This document shows positions 1 to 5,449 of a stretch of 5,449 bases of DNA, one piece after another. The notes beneath the pieces were generated by a model, which was not told the DNA's origin, made no database searches, and saw only the letters and a program-made list of their open reading frames with translations. Position numbers and translations under genes: made by a program. This DNA is from Methanoregula sp. (lineage in GTDB: Archaea > Halobacteriota > Methanomicrobia > Methanomicrobiales > Methanospirillaceae). Each line of letters starts with the position of its first letter. Position 1 is the first letter of the stretch. Location of the stretch: the NCBI RefSeq assembly GCF_002835825.1, contig NZ_PIZH01000136.1:1-5449 (forward strand), in the 5' to 3' direction.

Positions 1-444
1 TTGATTGTATACTGGTTGATCGTAAACGTTGCGGCAATCGTGTGGTCAGCCATCACGTTTGTGAACGTGTAGTTCGTTATCGCTCCCTGCGATACGCTGT
101 CCACCTGGACATCAAGGATATGGTACCCGGTATTCGCCGTTATTGTATATGCCTGGCTCCCGCCGTAGTTCACGGTTGTGATTCCTGACGGCGAGATCGC
201 TCCATTCGGACCGGCTGTCGCATTGATTGTATACTGGTTGATCGTAAACGTTGCGGCAATCGTGTGGTCAGCCATCACGTTTGTGAACGTGTAGTTCGTT
301 ATCGCTCCCTGCGATACGCTGTCCACCTGGACATCAAGGATATGGTACCCGGTATTCGCCGTTATTGTATATGCCTGGCTCCCGCCGTAGTTCACGGTTG
401 TGATTCCTGACGGCGAGATCGCTCCATTCGGACCGGCTGTCGCA
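1..444 (-). repeat. Perfect 222-bp direct tandem duplication
   Basis: By eye, bases 1-222 and 223-444 are identical at every position, including synonymous sites. The match with the following unit continues for 22 bases, to 466, before diverging. This implies a very recent duplication, or ongoing homogenisation, within the adhesin repeat array. Because the window ends here, the true number of identical copies is unknown, and short-read assembly may have collapsed or misjudged it. Confidence 0.95.
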
Positions 445-1334
445 TTGATTGTATACTGGTTGATCGCAAACGTAGCCGAGATCGTATGGTTTGCCGCTAT
501 ATTCGAAAACGTGTAGTTCGTCAGAGGACCGATTGATACACTATCGATAATAACATCTGATACCTTGTAACCGGTGTCCGGCGTTATTGTGTATGACTGG
601 TTCCCTCCATAATCAACTGAGGTAATTCCTGCCGGAGAGATGGCTCCATTCGGACCGGCCGTAGCGTTGATTGTATACTGGTTGATGGCAAACGTTGCCG
701 CAATTGTTCGGCTTGTAGTCACATTTATGAAGGTATAGGTCGTTATCGCTCCCTGCGATATGCTGTCCACCTGAACGTCAAGCACATGGTACCCTGGATC
801 CGCAGTTATCACGTATGACTGGCTCCCGTCATACGTCACCGATGTGTTCCCTGGCGGGAAGATTGAACCGCCGGATCCCGCCGATGCTGTAATAACCGGG
901 TTTGTCGCGAAGGTGGCACTGATAGTATGGTCTTGGTTGACATTGGCGAACGTATATTCAGAAACGGCATCAGGCAATGGGTTTCCATCAACGGTAACTT
1001 CAAGCACCCGGTAGCCAGCGTCCGGCGTTATCGTGAAGACCTGACTCGTGCCATAACTCACGCTCACTTCCCCCGATGGACTGATCGCGCCATTGGACCC
1101 GGCAGATGCAGTGATGACCGGGTTTTTGGCAAACGCAGCATAGATGGCACGACTCTTGGTGACCATGCTGAATGTGTAGGTTGAAACCGCACCCACAGAG
1201 TCACCGTCAACTACCACATCGGTGATCCGGTATCCGGAATTTGGGGTGGTGGAAAACGTCTGGCTCCCACCATAGACAACGCGCACGGCACCTGCGGGCG
1301 AAATGCTGCCACCCGCCCCTGCACCCGCCATGAT
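1..1334 (-). repeat. Tandem array of ~222-bp protein-coding repeats
   Basis: There are six in-frame units, counted along the coding strand: R1 1334-1116 (219 bp, 73 residues), R2 1115-894, R3 893-672, R4 671-450, R5 449-228 and R6 227-6 (each 222 bp, 74 residues). A seventh begins at 5 and leaves the window. R1 and R2 are the most divergent. R3-R6 become progressively alike toward the C-terminus, and a 20-bp stretch is identical at 223, 445 and 667. The period is an exact multiple of three, so gain or loss of units keeps the frame. Each unit corresponds to one InlB/Flg_new_2-like beta domain. Confidence 0.93.
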
Positions 1335-1763
1335 GTTCATGGATGTTGATGAATTTGACACTCCGCCGAAATTTGCTGACGTCATCACCGCAGTTGTCGC
1401 AGCGCCGTCCCTTGTATACAGGATCTGGACGGTCTTCGCACCGGGGGCTTCAAATGTGAGAGTTTCCCCGGATGACCATGCCGTGTCCGTGCCTGCAGGA
1501 AGTGCGACTGTCTGGCCATCTATCCTAACCTGGAAATCGCTGTACTGGAGCGTGTCCCCCCCGTTATGGAGGATCTGGACAGTATTACCCGTATTCGAGA
1601 TTACCGCTTCCAGTGCCGGAAGTTTCTGCGGGGGGGGCTGGGACAGGAGAAAAACGGATATGATCGCTATGGCTGACACTGTAACTGCAATCAGCATCAC
1701 GGCACTGATAGTTTCAGAAACGCCGCGTTCGTGGGTTCTGACCCTTTCTGTCTTGTGCAGCAC
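1..1763 (-). CDS. Pilin-like surface protein with InlB-type beta repeats (C-terminus outside window)
   Basis: This reading frame is open from a GTG at 1763 to the left edge (587 codons plus two bases), so the C-terminus is missing. Residues 1-14 form a basic leader ending Arg-Gly, with likely prepilin peptidase cleavage after G14 (mature start VSETIS). Residues 18-40 are one hydrophobic helix, followed by SQPPPQK. Residues about 47-130 form a beta-rich module like the archaeal type IV pilin N-terminal family (PF07790) and related to that of the neighbouring PKD gene. From residue 144 there are six repeats of 73-74 residues, beginning I-x-A, with motifs such as GAISPSG, YGGSQ, GYH, DVQVD, YTF and ATF. 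They resemble the divergent InlB B-repeat (Flg_new_2). No cysteine is present. An in-frame TGA at 1769-1767 excludes any earlier start continuous with this frame, and no in-frame ATG occurs before residue 23, inside the membrane helix. The likely role, by inference, is a surface-anchored adhesin or minor pilin. Confidence 0.88.
   Translation of the reverse strand, partial: MLHKTERVRTHERGVSETISAVMLIAVTVSAIAIISVFLLSQPPPQKLPALEAVISNTGNTVQILHNGGDTLQYSDFQVRIDGQTVALPAGTDTAWSSGETLTFEAPGAKTVQILYTRDGAATTAVMTSANFGGVSNSSTSMNIMAGAGAGGSISPAGAVRVVYGGSQTFSTTPNSGYRITDVVVDGDSVGAVSTYTFSMVTKSRAIYAAFAKNPVITASAGSNGAISPSGEVSVSYGTSQVFTITPDAGYRVLEVTVDGNPLPDAVSEYTFANVNQDHTISATFATNPVITASAGSGGSIFPPGNTSVTYDGSQSYVITADPGYHVLDVQVDSISQGAITTYTFINVTTSRTIAATFAINQYTINATAGPNGAISPAGITSVDYGGNQSYTITPDTGYKVSDVIIDSVSIGPLTNYTFSNIAANHTISATFAINQYTINATAGPNGAISPSGITTVNYGGSQAYTITANTGYHILDVQVDSVSQGAITNYTFTNVMADHTIAATFTINQYTINATAGPNGAISPSGITTVNYGGSQAYTITANTGYHILDVQVDSVSQGAITNYTFTNVMADHTIAATFTINQYTI
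1630..1637 (-). repeat. C8 homopolymer in the pilin-like gene
   Basis: Eight consecutive C on the coding strand encode the prolines at residues 43-45, directly after the membrane helix. Gain of one C leads to a TAA, and loss of one C to a TAA, each within about 15 codons. Either slip would therefore leave only the leader and membrane segment. The matching site in the neighbouring PKD gene uses CCT codons and has no run. Confidence 0.85.
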
Positions 1764-1790
1764 AGGTCATCCGACCGCCCGGGTAATCAT
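1764..1790 (-). other. Seven-codon in-frame mini-ORF before the repeat gene
   Basis: An ATG at 1790 opens a short frame (MITRAVG) that stops at TGA 1769-1767. It is in the same frame as the downstream GTG start, with only one codon between the stop and that GTG. It lies inside the predicted 5' leader. It could be a leader peptide coupled to the main start, a remnant of an older upstream start lost through the TGA, or chance. The GGATGA at its end may also serve as a weak ribosome binding site for the GTG. Confidence 0.3.
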
Positions 1791-1826
1791 GCAACTGAGT
1801 ACTGGATTGGTATTGGGACGAAGGGG

Positions 1827-1840
1827 TATTTTAATCTACC
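1827..1840 (-). promoter_or_regulatory. Putative archaeal TATA box for the repeat gene
   Basis: The coding strand shows an A/T-rich box, ATTAAAATA, at 1835-1827, preceded by GGTAG. With the usual archaeal spacing of about 25-27 bases, transcription would start near 1805, giving a leader of roughly 40 bases before the GTG at 1763. The box lies downstream of the T-tracts that probably end the preceding operon, so this gene likely has its own promoter. Confidence 0.45.
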
Positions 1841-1849
1841 ATTCATAGC

Positions 1850-1871
1850 AAAAACAGAGAGCTGACAAAAA
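1850..1871 (-). terminator. Paired T5 tracts in the intergenic gap
   Basis: Two runs of five T on the minus strand (1871-1867 and 1854-1850) lie between the hairpin terminator of the PKD gene and the next TATA-like box. Archaeal termination often uses successive U-rich tracts without a stem, so these may be backup termination signals. The rest of 1872-1932 shows only a short direct repeat (ATTCTCC twice, near 1875-1890) and no gene. Confidence 0.3.
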
Positions 1872-1932
1872 CGGAGAATCTTGGAGAATTCCAGTCTCTC
1901 TGCGTCAGATACTCTCGCAATTACGAAAGCCG

Positions 1933-1970
1933 ACAGAGAGGGGGTGCATCATAAAAAACCCTCCCTCTGT
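1933..1970 (-). terminator. Hairpin with T-tract after the PKD pilin gene
   Basis: The arms 1970-1959 and 1944-1933 can pair over 12 positions, with one G-U wobble and one A-C mismatch. The first arm reads ACAGAGGGAGGG. The loop begins with six T on the transcribed strand (1958-1953). The structure lies 45 bases past the TAG stop at 2015 and precedes the next promoter, which fits the end of the two-gene unit. Confidence 0.55.
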
Positions 1971-2014
1971 TTAGCCGGTCATGCGTGTAGAAAATGGGGG
2001 CGTGAATACGAACC

Positions 2015-3850
2015 CTAGAACGGGTAGTCCGCTGGTACTGCGACATAATCGCTGAGATCCCTGAACGTGATATCGGTTCCACCGGAAGGAACATAGAGGC
2101 CATCGCGGGCGATGACAACACCTTCAAAGGAGTCCCCGCTGAACGTAACTCTTCCTTTCGGGGCAAACAATATGCCGGAAACATGACTGCCGCCACCCGA
2201 AAGGGTGATGTCGCCATCAGCCGCGACAACAATCACATTGGATACCGTTCCTGCTACTGTTGAGGTGTAGCTGCTGGCCGAATAGATCTTCGTGTTGGAA
2301 CTCAGCGGGACCGTGTTCGTGTATCCTTTATCGGAGTACCAGCTGGCGGATTTCGCCAGGGGAATCGGCAGATCAGGGACGGTGAATCCCGGCACGCTGT
2401 CCACGTGGGTGCATTTCGATTCTATTTCGGGCTTCGAATAATAGGCAGGTTTTGTCAGCGCTCCGGTATAGAACACCTGCGCATTGGTGCCAAACACGGT
2501 AGACCAGCCCAGGTTTACATCTCCATTCACGGTCACCGTATCCCGGATATTTGCACCGGCCAAATTGGCATTACCGGAAGTATTCACATTACCATAGATC
2601 ATGTGGTTTCCGCTTGCGATGTTCAGGTTACCAGTCACGTACGTATTCCCTATCTTTCCGGGGTATCCCAGACTGGCACTGCCGGAGCCGAAGTTTACAT
2701 CTCCATTGATATAGATGGTGTTTACCGCAATCGCTGAATTCAGGTTCAGCTCGGTTGAGTCCAGAGAACCCATTATGACAACCGTGGCATTTTCACCGGT
2801 AATCGTATCTCCCGCGAAGGATAACTTTGTCCCGTAGACAAAAACACTCTCGTTACTGACGTATTCACCAAATGACTGCACATTGGTATAATTGATTTTT
2901 GTTGCCGTGCGAGATATGCCGTACGTGACATTTGTCACGGTCAGGTTAACAGTGTAATTCCCGGCATCGGGGTACGAATACTGAGGATTCTTCTGGGTGG
3001 AGCCATTGCCATCGCCAAAACTCCAGCTCCATTGATCCACCTTGCCAACAGATGCGTCGGTGAACTGCACGGCAAGGGGCTGGTATCCCCATGTAGGAGT
3101 CCCACTGAAGTCCGCAGAGAATGGCTGTACTGTGATATAACTGACCTTTGTTACCGTGCTTGAAATTCCATAGGTGATATTTGTGATAGTCAGGGAAACC
3201 GTGTACGTTCCCGGAGTTGAGTAGGTATTTTGAGGATTCTGCAAGGTGGAGTTTTTGCCGTCACCGAAAGTCCAGTTCCACTGGTCTACCGGGCCGGCAG
3301 ATGCATCGGTGAACTGTACCGAAAGGGGCTGGTATCCCCATGTAGGAGTTCCACTGAAGTCAGGGTTAATCGTGGGCGGCACGGCAGTTGTGGTAGTCGT
3401 AACAGGCGATATTGTGGTGTTCGTAGTGACACCTCCCCCGGTAATATCCGAACCCGACTGCCAGAGGATACGTGCAGACGATTTGCCTACATACAGGACC
3501 TTCACAGAGTCGGGCGTTGCCTGGTTCGCAGGCACGGTATAAACAAGGGTGTCTCCGACAAGCCAGTCTGTCCAGGGGGCACCATCGAGCCTGCTGAACG
3601 ATGCGGTCAGCTCATTTCCGTCGACGATAATCCTGGTTTCGCTCTTTGGGAGCGGATCACCTCCTACATGCGTGATCAGGATGGTATTACCAGCAGTCTT
3701 CATTTCCATCGAGACGGCAGGGATCTTTTCAGGAGGAGGCTGGGAGAAGACACCGACTGCGATTATCGCGATGGCCGTTGCGACAACCGATATAAGGAGT
3801 ATCGAACCAACGGCATCAGAAACCCCTTGCTGGTTCCGGAAATGATTCAC
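2015..3850 (-). CDS. Type IV pilin-like protein with two PKD domains and a C-terminal beta-helix-like domain
   Basis: This is a complete 611-residue frame from GTG (3850) to TAG (2017-2015). Residues 1-9 are a short leader ending QQG, with likely prepilin peptidase cleavage after G9 (mature start VSDAVG). Residues 13-35 are hydrophobic, followed by SQPPPEK. Residues about 41-130 match the archaeal type IV pilin N-terminal type (PF07790). Residues 137-162 are a Gly/Thr-rich linker. PKD1 spans about 164-243 and PKD2 about 247-326, exactly 83 residues apart, each with a W-x-FGDG core (FGDG at 195-198 and 278-281). Residues about 345-460 hold short beta repeats (INGDVNFG, VTGNLNI, VNGDVNLG) like a beta-helix or bactofilin-like fold. 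Residues about 535-600 contain ADGDITLSGGG and GILFAPKG, recalling DUF7305-type domains. Many N-glycosylation sequons are present. The start follows the upstream stop by three bases, suggesting coupled translation. The likely role, by inference, is a surface or pilus-tip protein. Confidence 0.9.
   Translation of the reverse strand: MNHFRNQQGVSDAVGSILLISVVATAIAIIAVGVFSQPPPEKIPAVSMEMKTAGNTILITHVGGDPLPKSETRIIVDGNELTASFSRLDGAPWTDWLVGDTLVYTVPANQATPDSVKVLYVGKSSARILWQSGSDITGGGVTTNTTISPVTTTTTAVPPTINPDFSGTPTWGYQPLSVQFTDASAGPVDQWNWTFGDGKNSTLQNPQNTYSTPGTYTVSLTITNITYGISSTVTKVSYITVQPFSADFSGTPTWGYQPLAVQFTDASVGKVDQWSWSFGDGNGSTQKNPQYSYPDAGNYTVNLTVTNVTYGISRTATKINYTNVQSFGEYVSNESVFVYGTKLSFAGDTITGENATVVIMGSLDSTELNLNSAIAVNTIYINGDVNFGSGSASLGYPGKIGNTYVTGNLNIASGNHMIYGNVNTSGNANLAGANIRDTVTVNGDVNLGWSTVFGTNAQVFYTGALTKPAYYSKPEIESKCTHVDSVPGFTVPDLPIPLAKSASWYSDKGYTNTVPLSSNTKIYSASSYTSTVAGTVSNVIVVAADGDITLSGGGSHVSGILFAPKGRVTFSGDSFEGVVIARDGLYVPSGGTDITFRDLSDYVAVPADYPF
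3050..3361 (-). repeat. Duplicated PKD segment (249-bp period)
   Basis: Bases 3300-3361 and 3051-3112 are near-identical (five differences in 62 by eye) and encode the start of each PKD domain (FSGTPTWGYQPL, then VQFTDAS). The remainder of the two domains has diverged more at both DNA and protein level. The spacing is 249 bases, or 83 residues, so the duplication is in frame. Confidence 0.85.
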
Positions 3851-3864
3851 TACTCATCCACCCA
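3848..3864 (-). promoter_or_regulatory. Coupled stop/start with GGTGG ribosome binding site
   Basis: On the coding strand the end of the first gene reads GGTGGATGA, then GTA, then the GTG start of the PKD gene. The GGTGG inside the last codons matches part of the archaeal Shine-Dalgarno (GGAGGTGAT) at suitable spacing. Ribosomes ending at TGA 3856-3854 could therefore restart at 3850. This supports the GTG start; the first in-frame ATG would lie inside the mature protein. Confidence 0.55.
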
Positions 3865-5386
3865 CGCCATACAGCAATGCGGCGTACGTGGCGTTGGTGG
3901 CCACGACTTTGATGTCATAGTCGCCGGTATCGGCAGCATCGGTCCCGTGGATAATAATGTAACTCTCAGTTCCTGCAATTCCCGTCTCCGTTTCATCAGG
4001 AAGGCCGGCAACCCGGGAAGTATAATCGAAATAATTCTTCCACATTGCCCGCGCCTGATCGTCCGGTGTGTCTACTCCGATACGGATCCACTTGGTATTT
4101 GCAATCCCATCGGCGTACGGGAACGTATACAGGGAATCGAGCGTTGTCTTAACCTGGACCGGGCTGTTGCCCCCGACAACGCTGCCCCCGTACGGGTTAG
4201 TGATGCTCATTGCATTGACCGTGACAAGAGTAACCGGGCGGGATGGATTGGAATTATCCATCGAGAAGGTAATTGCCGGGGGGAGCTTGTAGGTGTTGTT
4301 GCCGTCAATCTGGGAGAGGAAGACACCACCCATCTGGTAATAGTACTCCTGCGAGATCCAGTAATTGTTCTGGGAGCGGTAATCGACGGCACCCAGCGTA
4401 ATGGGAGAGATCTGATACGTTGTTTCAATAAAATTGTAGGTAATATTTCCTGTTACCGCAATGGATCCAAGGGGGAGGTCATTCCTGATGCTGATATATT
4501 CTGAAGGAGCAATCGATGAACTCAAACCATAGGCCGGATCCATGAGATCAATTATATAGGGTGTGCCAGCCTGGATATTCCGGTATACCGGGTAATTCTC
4601 CATCGTGACGATGCCCTTTTTCTTCACGGTAAGGGAGAGATCTGTGCCGTTGTAGGCGTACGCGTTCATTGGGACCAGACACGCACGGGTATTAGTGGCA
4701 TCTCTGAATTCTATTGGCGTCCCATTTTGTGTCGGATTCGGTATTTGTGGGGATACCTCACACGGGTTTGCTGAGCCTGTTGCTATACTTTTATAGTTCT
4801 GATATAGTGTCGATTGGGGCGTGAGATTAACATATACCGTCCATGATGTCGTGTTCACCGTTCCCCCGAATCGACTGCTGGCCGAAAGATCCGAACTCTG
4901 GATGCCAGAGACAGTGACAAACACATGCCCGGGCGTGTAATTGACCGTTGCCGGGAGATTTTCCGCTGTCCGGGCTGTCGCATTTAACGGATCAGCAACG
5001 AGCGAACGGGAGGAAATCGTGAGCGTCTCAGGCTCATTGGTCCGACGGTTGATGGAGAATACTCCCCCGGAATTCACCGGCTTCATGATCGGGATGAATG
5101 CCATGACGCCCTCCGTATATGCCGCCTCAGAACCCAGCGTGAAGGAGTTGCTCACGGTGGTTCCCACTTTATTGTTATTGGCAAGGGCATCCAAACCGAT
5201 CTTGTAATTGATGAACTGGTCCTTGACCGTATTCATGTGCAGGATCTCGTTCTCCCTACCCTGTGCCGGTACGCCATAGGTCAGGTACAGGGAAAAAACT
5301 GCCATAAGGAGGGCAATAATGAGAACAAATCCTACCACTTCGGAGAGCCCCAACTCTCCTCCTCGTGCTCCGAATCCTGCCTTCAT
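3854..5386 (-). CDS. Pilin-leader surface protein, DUF7289-like
   Basis: This is a complete 510-residue frame from ATG to TGA. An in-frame TAG at 5392-5390 rules out an earlier start. Residues 1-13 form a basic, Gly-rich leader (R8) ending ELG, and cleavage after G13 would release LSEVVG, with Glu at the third mature position. Residues 17-37 are the single hydrophobic helix, followed by VPAQGRENEILHM and a probably helical stretch to about residue 70. The SEVVGFVL start, the VPA after the helix and the following E/H/D-rich stretch resemble the archaeal DUF7289 family, recalled by pattern and not by search. The rest is beta-rich, rich in Asn, Thr and Tyr, with several N-glycosylation sequons (for example N178, N187, N246, N314). 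It has only two cysteines, C209 and C236, which could form a disulfide. It is the first gene of a probable operon with the PKD pilin-like gene. No catalytic motif is seen; a structural surface or minor-pilin role is inferred. Confidence 0.87.
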   Translation of the reverse strand: MKAGFGARGGELGLSEVVGFVLIIALLMAVFSLYLTYGVPAQGRENEILHMNTVKDQFINYKIGLDALANNNKVGTTVSNSFTLGSEAAYTEGVMAFIPIMKPVNSGGVFSINRRTNEPETLTISSRSLVADPLNATARTAENLPATVNYTPGHVFVTVSGIQSSDLSASSRFGGTVNTTSWTVYVNLTPQSTLYQNYKSIATGSANPCEVSPQIPNPTQNGTPIEFRDATNTRACLVPMNAYAYNGTDLSLTVKKKGIVTMENYPVYRNIQAGTPYIIDLMDPAYGLSSSIAPSEYISIRNDLPLGSIAVTGNITYNFIETTYQISPITLGAVDYRSQNNYWISQEYYYQMGGVFLSQIDGNNTYKLPPAITFSMDNSNPSRPVTLVTVNAMSITNPYGGSVVGGNSPVQVKTTLDSLYTFPYADGIANTKWIRIGVDTPDDQARAMWKNYFDYTSRVAGLPDETETGIAGTESYIIIHGTDAADTGDYDIKVVATNATYAALLYGVGG

Positions 5387-5412
5387 ATTCTAATAATCCG
5401 TGTAAGGTCATC

Positions 5413-5426
5413 CCATAAAGGTTTTT
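5413..5426 (-). promoter_or_regulatory. Putative archaeal promoter of the two-gene operon
   Basis: The coding strand reads AAAAACC (BRE-like) followed by TTTATGGG at 5419-5412. Counting about 26 bases from the box centre puts the start of transcription near 5391, only some five bases before the ATG at 5386. The transcript would be nearly leaderless, which agrees with the lack of a clear Shine-Dalgarno before this ATG. The remaining bases to 5449 hold no recognisable gene. Confidence 0.45.
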
Positions 5427-5449
5427 AGGAGCCGGTACGTCCTGAAGCG

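Noticed and set aside
1..444. CRISPR-like or non-coding satellite repeat
   Set aside because: The period is 222 bases with no spacers, and every unit is translated in frame as an InlB-like domain, so it is a coding repeat.
1303..1848. Plus-strand frame of 181 codons opposite the N-terminus of the repeat gene
   Set aside because: Its hydrophobic stretches mirror the minus-strand codons of the pilin helix and beta module. The minus frame shows a leader, helix and repeats; this one shows no family feature.
1855..1902. Inverted repeat CAGAGAG / CTCTCTG in the intergenic gap as an operator
   Set aside because: Only seven pairs with a 34-base loop and no inner pairing; such matches arise easily by chance in this AG/CT-rich stretch.
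1921..2232. Minus-strand frame of 103 codons overlapping the end of the PKD gene
   Set aside because: It overlaps the C-terminal domain of the PKD protein in another frame, lacks a family signature, and extends through the terminator hairpin.
3230..4504. Long plus-strand open frame of 424 codons across the junction of the two minus-strand genes
   Set aside because: It is antisense to two strongly supported genes, starts at TTG, is rich in Arg, Cys and Gly without any domain, and crosses the operon junction. It is a shadow frame.
5425..5445. Partial palindrome (AGGACGTACCGGCTCCT) upstream of the operon promoter
   Set aside because: Only the outer four bases and the central CCGG are symmetric, with mismatches between, and the window ends just beyond it, so no operator or terminator can be supported.

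Overview
The window looks like a methanogenic archaeon, most likely a member of the Methanomicrobiales (Methanoregula-like). This is inferred from the protein types: archaeal type IV pilin N-termini, PKD domains, threonine-rich linkers and InlB-like beta repeats. It is also consistent with the roughly half-GC composition and an archaeal TATA-like promoter. No marker gene is present, so the assignment is not firm.

All supported genes lie on the minus strand and read from right to left. At 5386-3854 is a 510-residue protein with a pilin-like secretion leader and a large beta-rich, sequon-rich ectodomain (DUF7289-like). Its stop is followed after three bases by the GTG start of a 611-residue protein (3850-2015). 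That protein combines an archaeal type IV pilin N-terminal module, a Thr-rich linker, two PKD domains and a C-terminal beta-helix-like domain. The two probably form an operon, read from a promoter just before 5386 and ended by a hairpin plus T-tract at about 1970-1933. A 251-base gap follows, holding that terminator, further T-tracts and a second promoter.

The third gene starts with GTG at 1763 and runs off the left edge, so its C-terminus is missing. It carries an N-terminal pilin module related to that of the second gene, then at least six InlB/Flg_new_2-like repeats of 73-74 residues. The last two complete units in the window are exact 222-bp tandem copies. A run of eight C sits just after its membrane segment.

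Together the genes suggest a small surface-filament or adhesin locus. All three products carry class III-type leaders (a short basic segment ending in Gly, then a hydrophobic helix), so they could be processed by a prepilin peptidase and displayed as pilin-like or pilus-tip proteins with variable extracellular heads. No pilus ATPase, platform protein or peptidase gene lies in the window. The plus strand shows no convincing gene.
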